Below are positions 47,076 through 58,230 of a DNA stretch of 64,000 nt, piece after piece; positions within the stretch are counted from its first letter, which is position 1, and the number at the start of each line of letters is the position of its first letter. The notes below the pieces were generated by a model. That model made no database searches and was not told the DNA's origin. It worked only from the letters and a program-made list of their open reading frames with translations. The stretch is from Cristatella mucedo (lineage: Eukaryota > Bryozoa > Phylactolaemata > Cristatellidae), in assembly GCA_009760855.2 (NCBI GenBank), contig WPIO01000042.1, positions 2,405,001 through 2,469,000 on the forward strand, read 5' to 3'. The translations under genes and the position numbers were made by a program.

Positions 47076-48341
47076 ATGTCCCACTTCAAGTGTGAAAGTG
47101 AAGCAGATCTCTGCGAGGTTTGCAAAGAAGTCTTTCCTTCGATGCAGCTAATGCTGGAAAGCGGCGCATTCGCACTGCAGGCGGTAGGTAGTATGCAAGT
47201 TATTCCCGTGAGCGATATGCCAGGCCTCTGCCCAGGCATAAAGGCACCACCGGCTATGCACTGCCCACTTTTTGCTTCCTAGAGCTGCTGATGCTAAGGC
47301 CAAAGCAACAGCTGAGTATTGGTTTCGACAGCAGGAAGCTGAGGCTGACCAATAAAGGCACTGCATTGACAGCAGCAGCAGCTGGTCAAGGAGGCCCTCA
47401 AGGCGTCCTTGACCATAATTAAGCCCGAGTCTGCCAAGGATAAGATCGAGAACCGACCTTCACCCCTGCTGCAAGATGTCAACGATGCTGCTTCGGCAGC
47501 ACTGTGAGCAGTTTCCCAGCAAGCAGCAGCTAACACTTACATTGATCAACTGATACAGCCATCGGGACATCGGTCGTGGCAGAGGAGAGCTCACGTGACC
47601 CCAGGGCAGAGTGGATGCAAGGCTGCTCAGACAGCAGCAGTTCGTGCCGGCATTCGACAGAGGAGCCACAAGCACCAGTCTCAAGGAACCACAAGCACCA
47701 ATCGTTGGTGCACACTTACGTTATCTGCAAAGCATAGAGTACTTTCACTTGCAACATGACGACGGCAACAGCTTCGACGGAAGCTTCGATGGAAGCCTCG
47801 ATGGAATCATCGACTCGTGACGATGCTAGTGTCAGCCAAAACGATTTAAATACCGGTGGAGCACAGTGTCAAGGTATCACGGCTGACGACTCGAGGCAGC
47901 AGCCTCGATGGAAGCCTCGACTCGTGACGATGCTGCTAGTCTCACCTGAGACGTGCTAAATCACGGGCGGTGCACCAATGCACGCACGTATACCGGCAGT
48001 ACTGGGGGGGGGGCGGGCACGAATGAAACCCACAAGGGCTCGTGTTTGTATTGCTAGCTGCTGATTTAAAAGCCTCATTCGATTAGCGGCTGCAGAAGAA
48101 GAAGAAGAAGAGCCTTGACCCTTGGCCCCTGTCCCCCACCACCGCTCGCAGTTGGCAATAAATGATCGCCCACTGCAGGAGGATTCGAACCCGCGACCTC
48201 GGACGAGACTGCGAGTAAACAACGTGTTCACTGGCATGGAGGCAACCTGCCACGAGCAGGGAGGAGGCCAAGCAAAGCACGGCCTTTAGCGGCCTGTATC
48301 GACGCGGCTTCTCGGACGCGTTCATGGCCACGGACCTGCTA
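47076..48341 (+). other. Possible exons of an unrecognised gene
   Basis: Several short open stretches have coding-like composition but no family I recognise. 47076-47181 reads MSHFKCESEADLCEVCKEVF and more, ending at a GT site (gtaggt). 47285-47352 reads ADAKAKATAEYWFRQQEAEA. 47371-47500 reads LVKEALKASLTIIKPESAKD and KIENRPSPLLQDVNDAAS. 47560-47720 reads IGTSVVAEESSRDPRAEWMQ. 48258-48350 reads EEAKQSTAFSGLYRRGFSDA then FMATDLLPKPHNRGEQ, next to a gtaaac donor. I could not join them in a consistent phase. They could be a decayed gene or chance. Confidence 0.22.
48075..48220 (-). mobile_element. SINE family 2 copy
   Basis: CGCTCGCAGTTGGCAATAAA and TGATCGCCCACTGCAGG are the family core in reverse, followed by GGATTCGAACCCGCGACC, a good B box on the minus strand. 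A (GAA)n tract lies at its 3' end (48094-48112). Confidence 0.75.
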
Positions 48342-48659
48342 CCGAAGCCCCACAACCGGGGAGAACAAGTAAACGCTTTTGACGAATGGGCCTGCCAGTC
48401 ATGCGGCCGCCCCCCCCCCAGATATCCGGTAGTGGGGCGCCTGTTAGACAAGGCCGCCTGACTTCTTTCGATAAGCGCCTGCTCTCGGCTGTACGTGCAC
48501 GACAGCTGAGAGAGCAGCCGATACAAATGCTCTTGACGAATGGGCCTGTCAGCAGCAGCCCCTCGGCCGACCCCCAGTCAAACCCCTCGTCACGAGCCCA
48601 TTTCGACGTCTTGCCCATGCCGAAGGTGCAAGGCAAGAGCAGCGGTTCGACTGGCTTTC

Positions 48660-48798
48660 GAGCTGGTTTGGTCGGGCGGTTAAGGTGCTCGCCCCGATCA
48701 AGGTCTGACTGAGGTCACGTGGGCTCGAGCCCCGAGGCACATGTGAAGCGCCTGACTGGAGATTAAGCTCTCTTGGGGTGCTATACAAATGAATTATA
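48660..48798 (+). mobile_element. SINE family 1, best-preserved copy
   Basis: The head TGGTCGGGCGGTTAAGGTGC (Leu/Ser-tRNA-like A box) is followed by GGGCTCGAGCCCC (B box), body AAGCGCCTGACTGGAGATTA and tail TTGGGGTGCTATACAAATGA with an AT-rich end. It lies on the plus strand and gives the clearest view of the family. Confidence 0.85.
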
Positions 48799-49049
48799 TA
48801 TATTATATATTGCAAGCAAGCAAAGACACATTAGCAAGGTCATGGTCACTAGCTCTTTTAGGGCTACCGAAGCTCGGCTGACCAAAGAAGAGGGACTGAC
48901 TTCTTTTGCTTAGCTAGGCCGATCACGTCTAGAGCAGAAAGACCCTGACTTGCACTTTGGCTCCGCTTTGTCTGTCTGTTTGGCACTATTGAGCAGCTGG
49001 ATACACTGCAATACCTCTTCTTCTTGCTTGCTCTCACGCTGGACTTCGT

Positions 49050-49057
49050 GCCTGAGC

Positions 49058-49094
<37 letters not shown>

Positions 49095-49180
49095 ATTTGA
49101 TAAAGCGCCTTCTCAGAGAACTTAATCTCCTTCTAGGCGCTTTACATTTGCTGCAAAGGAAGCACGATCGAAGCATGTCA
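49050..49180 (-). mobile_element. LINE family 1 3' tail
   Basis: (ATA)n at 49058-49093, then TTTGATAAAGCGCCTTCTCA and CTTCTAGGCGCTTTACATTT in reverse orientation. Confidence 0.8.
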
Positions 49181-49189
49181 AAACCAGAT

Positions 49190-50450
49190 GCTAGCTGTTG
49201 GGCGTTAAATGCTTTAGTCATTTGCAAGCTGGCCCAAGGTTTTCCGTTATGAACGGCGACATCTTCACGTGTAACTCGTCTGCAATAAACCGACTCCCGA
49301 GAACACCCACAAAAGAACAGGTAATGCCGTTCAACTGCATCAAACGAGATCAATTATTAAGGGCAGGGCGAGGGGACGCAGGGGGTGGGGTAGGGCACGA
49401 GCTTCGGGATGAGAAGCTACTCGCTGTACTAGACAACGAATTCTCAAGCAAGTGCAAATGGCTCGGAATTGCCTAAGCATTTCGGACTAGCCCAGCTTAA
49501 TAACGAAATAGATGCAGACCTTGGCTCCAGGTCAAACCAAACTGGTATTTCAAAGCTAGCCAATACGACATGGCAGGACAAACCAAACCGGAATGCATAG
49601 GATGGTCACGGTTGACACATCGAAATATAGCCACGAGCTGTCGGTAGTTCGGCTAGCATTTGAATTAGTAGCTGTGTCACGTCAATATCAACAAGACGCA
49701 GTTATAAGAAGCAAGCACAGGCTAGTCAAGAACTGGTACATGTTCCACACAGAGGCATGACACGAGATAGGTAGTGCTGAGGTTCGTATAAGTTAATGTC
49801 CGTGGATGGCATTGGTCAACGCTAACACAAGACTAGGTAGGACACACGGGTGCACAACGGCATGCACCAAGTCGCTCACGAAACGCAATACGTTAGGGAA
49901 GGGGAGGTAATTACTTGGCCTCATGAGTTAAGCAAAAGAAGCCTCCGGATACACCACACTGCCCCCTAAGTAAGGAGCAGGGTGACTGCGGAGGCAATGA
50001 GTATCAGCTACTGCATGCACCACTCAAGAACACCGCAAAAGGTCAGCTTAGGTCACATCAAAACACACGAGGTAATAATCGGTAGAACTAGTAGAAGATG
50101 GAGTCAGCAAACTTCATTTTTAATATGGTGCTACGATTTAATTCATGTTGGTAACACAGGAACGAGTGTTAGAGTCACGCAGGCACGAGAAATCAACAGG
50201 CGCAGCATCCAAAACATTTTTGCACGAATAGCATAAGCACAAGCAAAGAATCATATGAGGCAAGCGATATCCTGACCGTTTTTGGAGAGTTCGGTGGAAG
50301 ACTTCCCTCAGTTGAGAGTCTGCTGCGTCCGAACGATTCAGCCATTTTTTCAAGCTGATGTTCATTCCTATTAAGTAGCTACTGTAATTAATTGATGGAC
50401 ATTGTAACTCAATTTACTTGAGATGAGGCAAATTGACATTACCTAAGCAA
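49190..50450. other. Intergenic DNA, nothing recognised
   Basis: No open frame here shows a known motif, and no repeat family member was recognised. Confidence 0.35.
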
Positions 50451-50454
50451 TCAA

Positions 50455-50640
50455 TAATAGGTAGGGCTGAGTTTCATCGGCGTAGAAGTGAATGCCAAGA
50501 TTGCCTGTCGTAATCTCATCTGCAAGAGGGAGATTATTGATAGCACAAAGAAGTGGGCCCAAGATTGAACCTTGAGGCATGCCACAGTTAAAGTGCTCAC
50601 AGGATTACCAAAGGCCATGACCCATCAATGCACCCTGACC
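50455..50640 (-). mobile_element. LINE RT fragment with PQGS and YADE boxes
   Basis: On the minus strand the frame reads CGMPQGSILGPLLCAINNLP, LADEITTGNLGIHFYADETQ, i.e. RT blocks 4 and 5 of a CR1/L2-like LINE. It ends after these blocks. Confidence 0.75.
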
Positions 50641-51304
50641 CTGATGATTACGCGAAACCCAAAAGAAGTTCAATTGTATCGGACTGAATAAGAAATTGTA
50701 AAAGAAAACGCATGAAGAAATTAATATAGCTATTTTACAAGTAATTTTGTTCTACACAGCACAAGAACTATCGTTGCAATGTTGCAACCTTGAGGAAAGC
50801 TCGGGGTCACATGAAAGGCAAGCATGAAACAATATTACTTCGCATTGGCAGCAGCTAGAGGCGATCAGGTGGGAATGCAGAGCAGAAAATGGCGAGTAGT
50901 ACCAGGGAAAAGAGCCAAGTGAAAGGAGTGCAGGAGCTGAGGAAGCGCTAGCTACCGGAATCAGCAAGAATAAGCCGCAAGTATATTTGAAAAGTTGTAA
51001 AGGGAGCATCAGCCAATCAAAAAGGTACATGTAGCTCGGTAAAGCTTAGTTGATGTTACTTTAGAAAGGCCACCAGGAATTATCTGACATGGTCACTAGC
51101 CCATGTCTATAGTGTGGATTTCTCTCATTAGAGGCCTTTAGGAGGATCGAAAATGAGAACTTCACTCATATATACTTATCATATCCAAGTGCTTAGCGAG
51201 AAATTACTATACAACCAACGATGGGCTATGGGAAACACTTCTAATGATCATTGGTTGGTTCAATACCAATGATAATTAGCTGATTCGGGCCAAGATCTGA
51301 TCCA

Positions 51305-51385
51305 ATTTTTTGTACAGCATATGTAAAGTGCTTGAAAAGAGATTAAATTATTTAAGCGAACTATGCAAACATAGTATTATTCTTG
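51305..51385 (+). mobile_element. LINE/SINE 3' tail
   Basis: CAGCATATGTAAAGTGCTTG, then AAGAGATTAAATT and ACTATGCAAACATAGTATTA resemble the shared family 1 tail. Confidence 0.5.
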
Positions 51386-51389
51386 TAAG

Positions 51390-52375
51390 GTTCAGTATCA
51401 ACTTGATCAGGTAGGTTTCCTTTAGTGAATTCCTTGCAAAGCTTCAGCTTAAACGGTGTCATTATTTCTAATATATAAAGAGTCTATGCGTATATAAATT
51501 CATGTATAAACTTATATTTTTAATCAGAATGGGGCGCATAAATACACGCTTAAAGTAGACCAGAGTATAAGACTTTACCAAGCACCTTAAGAAATTTATT
51601 GCCTAGCTAAGATTGTATTATCTACCTGCTTTGCCTTGGCTAATGATACTCGGCTTTGCAAGCTTGACCGGTTGATCTTAAATAGGCAAAACTGGGAGGA
51701 TCATTAAAGCCACTCGATTCACCCATGAGACCCCTGGACCGTTTGCCGCACAGTAGGTTCTAGATTGATAAACCCTTTTCCGAAATACCCACGTGGTTCT
51801 ATATGCTCCTGACTAGGAATCATCCCTTCTAAACTTCCTCTGCAACTACTTTAATATTTCGAGAAATATTGCGGCAGAAAACTTGCAGGTCAGAATGTAG
51901 TTTGCAATAATTTAGTGTGAAGCTCTTAGAGAGATTCTAATCACGAAGATCCGAGTCAGCCAAAATGGCTAACCTTTAAGCAAGAGCCACTGAATACTTT
52001 TACTTCCGCTGGCGAAAGACCGACCGTCCCGCTCTACGGCAAGTTTATTTTCCGCGTCATTAAAATTTAGAAATTTTATAAGATAAAACGTGACCAATTT
52101 TCCGCGCGAACTACTGTTGACAGCTTCAGGTCGATATTACAGGGGGGCACAGCTTCCTGTATAGCTGGCCGCTGGCCTGAGCCTGAAACGTAGCGGCGAG
52201 GTGTCCTTATTATACATTTGTTTCCTTCGACCAAATATACGCGGCAAGCGTCCCGGCGCCGGCGAGTGGGTTCGACGAATGACCTAATCTACTCTAATTA
52301 GGCTAACAACGACTAGACGTAAGCGTTGTTGAGCTCAAAATTTTCGCTGATATTGTAGTACACGTTCGAATTTAT
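51390..52375. other. Intergenic DNA, nothing recognised
   Basis: AT-rich to mixed sequence without motif, up to the satellite array. Confidence 0.35.
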
Positions 52376-54736
52376 CTGTCCACCAAATTTAATGTCTCTG
52401 CGTGCACGCGCACTTATGCAAATGAGCTTTGACATCGGACACCTGTACCGCAATCCATTCTAGTTCGAGTCAAATCCACTACAAATCAGCAGCAAACAGC
52501 TCGAAAAATTTTGGAATATCAAGCTAATTCCACCATGCAACGAAAGAAATCCTGATCTAAAAGCTCCTTTTTGATTGCATTTAAAAACTTCACTTGCATT
52601 GGCACTGCCGTTCTCGTGCAATGCGCTGCAATCGACTGCAGTAGCCCGGGCGAATACCGCAATCCACTTCAATCCACCGAATCCACTGCACAAAAAATCG
52701 AAATACATTGCACCGAGCTCCACTTTTTATTGCATATTAAAGTGCACCGTACTGTTTTCACAACCGTGTAAAATAAAAAAATTGTTCAACCTTGCACTGC
52801 GGCAATGGACGGCAATCGCCTGAAATGAATTGGAAAACTACCGCAATCCACTCTATTCCACTGCAAATCATCCTCTAATCGCTGTCGCAAAGCTCTAACT
52901 GATATTGCATATAGGACTAGACTCAATTCAAAGTGCACTCACAACATGTCGCTCCATTAAGCACACTCGTTCTTATGCAATTAATTGCAATCGACTGCAA
53001 CGACCCGGTCCCATACCGCAATCCACCTCAATCCGCCAAAATCCCCTGAAATCCGCCACACAGCGACAAGAACGCGTACACTAGAAGCTCTAATTATGAT
53101 TGCACGCTGCTCTACTCTTCGATTATTGTATACTCACATAACTTCACTGTAATTGCCTCGACCATTCTGCAGCAATGCACTGCAATCGACTGCAACTGCC
53201 CGGGCCAGTACGTCAATGTGCCGCTACCAGCCGAAAAACGACCAGAATACGTACACTTTAAGTTCTAATAGTGATTTCACGTTGTTCTAATTTTTGGTTA
53301 TTGTGTAATCTGAAAATTTCACTACAGTCGCCTTGATCATTCGGAAGCAATGCACTACAGTAGACTGCAATGGCTCGGGCCAATACCTCAATTTGCAGCA
53401 ATCTCATGCAAAATGCCCTGAAATCAGTTTTGTAATGCTCCAATTTTTCATGCACGTTACAAAGCATACTGGTTAAAGTAAACCGCAGCATTTAAAGCAA
53501 TTGCGCTCGTACAATCTTGGGCAATGCATGGCAATCTACGGCAACGGCTCGGCTTGAAGCAACAATCCACTACAATCCGTGGCAAGTCGACACTAAATTG
53601 GCTGCACGAAGTGCCGATTGTCATCGCATTTCACATTTCCTTGTGCTAAAAGTGAAATCGTAGGACTTTCAAGCTATTTTTTACGTTAATTGTCAACAAT
53701 GCATGGCAATCGATAGCAATGGCAGGGACCAATACCGCCATCCGTGGCAGATTGACGAGAAATCAGCTGCACCAAGCTCCAATTCTCATTCCACGTAACA
53801 TCTCGCTGCGTGCGCACATACTTTTAACCCTTTCAGCCAGCTCTGACCGTTCAATCTTGGGCAATGCATGGCAATCGATGGCAATGGCACAGGAAAATAC
53901 GGCTGTCCATTATGATTAATCGCAAATCGCTGGAGTGATTGTGTCAAGATCAAATTTATCTTACCTGTCACGGCGAACTGTGTTTAAAGTTCAATCACAT
54001 TCTTTCAACCAATCGGGCACGAACAATCGCTAGCGATGAATGACAATTGACAGCAATGTCTGGGCCAATACCCCAATTCGTGGCAAATTGACGAGAACTT
54101 GGCAGCGCGGAAGCCTCAATTGCCATTACATATAATATTCCGCTGCGTCCAAAATAAAACCGTGGCATTTTCAAGATGCTTTGCTCGTTAGCTGTAAGCA
54201 ATGCACGTCAGTCCACAGCAATGGTAGGGGCCGATAGGGTAATCTGTGGAAAATTGCCAAGATTTTCTGCAATACACTGCAACTCTCATTCCACCTAACA
54301 TGTACCTGTGTGCGCGCATAATTTTTACCCATTGTGAGCGTTCAATCGACGGCAATGCATGGCAATCGACGGCACTGGCCCGGGGAAACACCAATCCATA
54401 ACGGTCCGTTACAAATGGACCAACAGTTGCTAAAAGAAGCTCCAACTTTTCTTGCGAATTGCACTACACTGCATTATAAGTGCAGCCACATCCTTTTAAA
54501 CAATTAACAAAGGCACAATCGAGGGCAATGCACGGCAATCGCCGGCAATGACCCGGTCTCTAACGCAATATGTTCCAAATTTGCTGGAAATCGGCTGTTT
54601 AAATTTGTAATTATCCTACCACCTGGTTGTAGGACATTTCTCCTCTGGACATCCCCCCTGCCTACCGTAGGATATTTCCCCCCCCCGGATAGGACATTTC
54701 CTCTATGTTGATGAATGTAGAATTAAGAATACATAC

Positions 54737-54738
<2 letters not shown>

Positions 54739-54778
<40 letters not shown>
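54739..54778. repeat. (TG)n microsatellite
   Basis: ATATATATG followed by a pure TG tract inside the satellite insertion. Confidence 0.95.
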
Positions 54779-55127
54779 ATGATTAAATGAAGTTCATGCT
54801 CTATTAAAATAAAATAAACTCAGTATAATTAGAGGAATGGATTGGAAGGATGGTTTTTAACGGAACGAGCGGCGGCGGCGGTTGCGGTGACTGCGGTAGC
54901 GGCGAGCTATACAGTTTGGTTCCGCCGTAGTTATGTTCCGCTCGACGCCGCCAGGCACTCGTTCGCACTCGTCAAAGCGGGCGCGCGCCACGAGTTCCTG
55001 CAAATGAGCGCTAAGCCTCAGAGGTCTACTGAGTATAACTCGACCTCAAGAGATCTAGTTATGCCCTAATACGCACTAATTAAAGCGCGGAATACGAGCA
55101 AGGGGGGATTTAGGCGGCAGAGGCGCA

Positions 55128-55345
55128 GCCCGCCCTAAAACCTAAACTTTAAACACTAAACCCTAAGACCCTACAGCCTAAACTCTAAACTCTAAACCTT
55201 ATACGCTAAACCCTAAACCCTAAAAACCCCAAACCCTAAATTCTATACCCTAAACCCTAAAACCCTAAACGCTAAACCCTAAAACTATAAACTCTAAAAA
55301 CCCTAAACATTAAACCCTAAAAACCTAAACCCTAAACAATATACC
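55128..55345. repeat. Interstitial telomere-like array (CCCTAAA/CCCTAA)
   Basis: About 30 imperfect units of CCCTAAA and CCCTAA, with variants such as CGCTAAA and ACTCTAAA. Seven-base units predominate, although most animals have six-base TTAGGG telomeres. Confidence 0.85.
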
Positions 55346-56221
55346 GGGAGGAAATGTCTTTCCCAGAGGGGAATTGTCCGGGGGAATGTCCGGGTGGGAA
55401 ATGTCCAGGGGGAAATGTCCGTACCCCTAACACATACAGCTCACAGTGGGCACACATGCTGTCACTTTGCGCGTTCAACCTTGAGCAATGCATGGCAATC
55501 GACGGCAATGGCCCGAGACAATACAGCAATCTATGATTGTCTGTTCCAATTACAAACAGAGCTGGTGAGAGGAGATCCAGCTGTTCTTGCTTATTACATA
55601 CGCTTCGCTGTATTAAAAAGTGCAACCGCATCCTTTCAACCGATCGCGAGAGCAAATCCGAGGGTAATGCGCGGGAATCGACGGCAACGGCCTGGGAAAA
55701 TGCGGCAATCTATAACGAACCATTACAAATAGACTGTACGCTGCTGGGTGACGCTCTCATTTAGATTTCTCGTTCGTGTATACTCTGTTTAGCTTAGAAG
55801 GGTTTAAGAATGAGTAGAGCTGCACATTACAGAGCTGGGCATTACTAGAGTAGATGTGAAAGCCAAGATTTCGAGCACATCGGGCAGATTTGGAAAGTTT
55901 GGATTGGAAAACACCAAGAACCTAATGCCGAACCATGCCGTACCCGACGCTTTGAGGGCTCCTTAGATGATATACGGCCGTTTACATATATATTTGCAAC
56001 CGTCCCCGAGAGAAGGGGCTGTCGCCAGTATCGGTAGCCAGTGACTCATTTACAATTCCTTATGCGTTGGAGTTTTGCTATAAGGCCAGCTCAACCATTC
56101 AAGCTACGAATGGTACTTCAAATGCTTCGATGCCCGTTAGTCTGGTTGCAGTCACCACTTCAGCAATGATAAGAACGTGTCAAGATGAATCGATGCTTAC
56201 GAACGATACAATGTAAAAACA

Positions 56222-56392
56222 ATAAACTTAGTCAATGTAATAGCGCCATAAAAGAACTGAACCTGTATTCGGACGCTTCCAATATGACTCAGGGCTCGGG
56301 CCCGAGACCTCGGTGGTCAAAGGTAACAGCATCATGACCTCAATCATCAGAGGCGAACACCTTAACCCCTTAGCTAAGCCAGGCCATCGCGA
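56222..56392 (-). mobile_element. SINE family 1 copy
   Basis: Tail in reverse (GTAATAGCGCCATAAAAGAA), GGGCTCGGGCCCGAGACC as B-box region, and ACACCTTAACCCCTTAGCTA as A box in reverse. Confidence 0.7.
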
Positions 56393-56589
56393 AATATACG
56401 TACCCACTTCGACAGAACACTCGTGAGTCGAAGGCCGCCATCCAGCTGCTATCAAGCTTCTATACAGACACTCCTAGACCGCAAGAGAAATATTGTTATG
56501 ATTCTCGTTAGCTCTCTCCCACGTAGCACCCACATAGTCTTTGGCTTTCTGGATTAACAGATGGAGATACACGTACGTACATACGTACA

Positions 56590-56790
56590 TTAGCCCAGTA
56601 GTTATGGTGCTCGCCTTTAAATATCGCGATTAATTTATTTGACGACCGATTTCGCGGGCTCAAGCCCACAAAATCGGTCGTCAAATAAATTATGCGGGAA
56701 TAAATGATGCGTCAAATAAATGATGCGGGAAGCGCCTGAATAGAAATTAAGCCCTCCGCTGCGGGCGCTATACAAATGTAATTGCATTTA
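56590..56790 (+). mobile_element. SINE family 1 copy carrying a long hairpin
   Basis: Head TAGCCCAGTAGTTATGGTGC, then a 21-bp perfect inverted repeat around the B box, two copies of AATAAATGATGCGTC-like sequence, body GAAGCGCCTGAATAGAAATT and tail GGGCGCTATACAAATGTAAT. Confidence 0.75.
56632..56691. repeat. Perfect 21-bp inverted repeat in a SINE
   Basis: Arms 56632-56652 (AATTTATTTGACGACCGATT and T) and 56671-56691 are exact complements around an 18-nt loop holding GGGCTCAAGCCC. Confidence 0.95.
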
Positions 56791-56999
56791 TTTGAATAAT
56801 TTCTATCTGTTTTAGAGTGATCGTAAAACGAGCTTAGGGTGCAACACTTATCAATTTAAAAAAAAATAATTAAATTTTATAAATTTAAACTTAGATTGAA
56901 ACACTTATTAAATATATTTACTAGACTTTTGCAGCAATATCAGTTAGACGGATCGAAGGGCGTACTTGAGTAATTGACATTATTGTAAGAGATTTAGCA

Positions 57000-57130
57000 C
57001 ACTGTCTATCGAATGCGCACCAAAAGCCGCTTGGCTTTCGAGTTCGCTATTGAAAACTCTTCTGCGAAACATCCGCTTAGTCTTTTCTGTTTTGCTGAGT
57101 TATAGACTGAGGTGCATGACATTAGTCACG
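57000..57130 (+). mobile_element. LINE family 2 3' tail
   Basis: TATCGAATGCGCACCAAAAG, then CATCCGCTTAGTCTTTTCTG and TTGCTGAGTTATAGACTGAG align with the family 2 3' UTR. Confidence 0.7.
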
Positions 57131-57139
57131 CCAGCTCAA

Positions 57140-58230
57140 TCAATTCTCGTTAGCAGAAATAGCGGCTATCGTTTAGTAGGGCCACTGATAAGCACCGATA
57201 CCACACAGAATTGCAAAGGCAAATCTACTGGGGTACTATACAAAAGGGTAGGTAAGCTCGTGCCCTCGGTCGCGAGTCCAGACTTTAGAACGGAAACAGA
57301 GAGAAATTTTCTGTAAGTGGCCGCCAGAACAGGCTGGTGGACTTTGTAGACGCGGCTGAAAATACGCGGCACAGATACGCGACTCACTTGGCTTCGCTGC
57401 TGTCCAATGCAAGAGAAACCATCAAAGACTCAGGTGAAGGCCAACGTAGCGGCGACTCGCTAGAGCGGTTCATATGTGTGCGGGATGATCGTCGCTCTGC
57501 AACTTACTGAGCTGATTTAAAAGTTAAAATTGCTGGCTATTATCAACAGCAAAGAAAGTCGAGATGGTAGAAAGACCGAAGACGAGGAAACCGACGGCGC
57601 GAGCGACATTCAGGACCTTGAATTCAAGCTTGCTAACCAGCCGGGGAGAACATTCGGGATCAATTGTTGGGCGAGCGAGAAGTTGGAGGAGATCGTCGCG
57701 GAAGATTCCGCAACATTCCACTTGCATAAAAATTCTTTTAATCATTTTACATTTTAAAATTTATTTTCAAACGCCGGCAATTTCCTTACGAATAAAAAAA
57801 ATGGAGCACTAGCTGTAGCCTAACACCAAGAATGGGCCTCAATTAAATTGGAAAATAAGCTAAAACTGTATAGCTATTCCTCGCAGCATTTTCCAAGTTG
57901 GTGGAAATTTTCCTTTACGTGCTTAGGTGCACTAAAACTATCCGTATTACTTATCACCATTCTTTGATTTGATTTATCCAGCATATATTATATGCCCAAA
58001 AGAGACTCAGCTATCTTAAAGGTGCTACGCAAATTCAAAAGTGTATTGCTCTGCTTCTGACGTAACCTTTTTATCTCGGGGTGCCGGTGAAAAAAATTCA
58101 AAACGTATTGCAAGTATTCAAATGGTCTTGCACACAATATCCGAAACATCCGACCAAGTAAGCAATTTCAGTCATGTGTATTAGGAACAGTTTGATCACT
58201 GGTGGTTTTTTGTTTAGCATGTCTTTAGCT
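57140..58230. other. Intergenic DNA, nothing firm
   Basis: Open frames such as 57530-57757 on + have no known motif. A tail-like CATATATTATATGCCC at 57980 may be repeat debris. Confidence 0.35.

Larger units (their letters stand above)
54629..55424. mobile_element. Insertion in the satellite with inverted tract ends and telomere-like core
   Basis: It starts GTAGGACATTT and ends AAATGTCCGTAC, an imperfect terminal inverted repeat. Behind each end is a short array of the same motif in opposite orientation (GGACATTTCC or GGATATTTCC at 54629-54713; GGGAAATGTCC variants at 55347-55420). Between them lie a (TG)n tract, a GC-rich piece and a 200-bp CCCTAAA/CCCTAA array. The size, about 796 bp, fits the excess of the split monomer (about 786 bp). 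No coding frame is present; it may be a non-autonomous DNA element. Confidence 0.6.
52380..55760. repeat. Satellite array, unit about 175 bp
   Basis: The anchor GCAATGCATGGCAATCGAC (with variants) begins near 52618, 52801, 52976, 53172, 53346, 53521, 53697, 53861, 54032, 54198, 54351, 54523, 55484 and 55661. Most intervals are 164-183 bp (range 153-196), so this is a head-to-tail array of about 14 diverged monomers plus a partial first one near 52419. The 961-bp interval from 54523 to 55484 is one monomer split by an insertion. Each monomer has three GCAAT motifs spaced 10 bp apart, a CCCGGGCCAATACC-like block, then CCACTGCAATCC-like repeats. Monomers are diverged, so the array is old or slowly homogenised. 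Confidence 0.88.
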
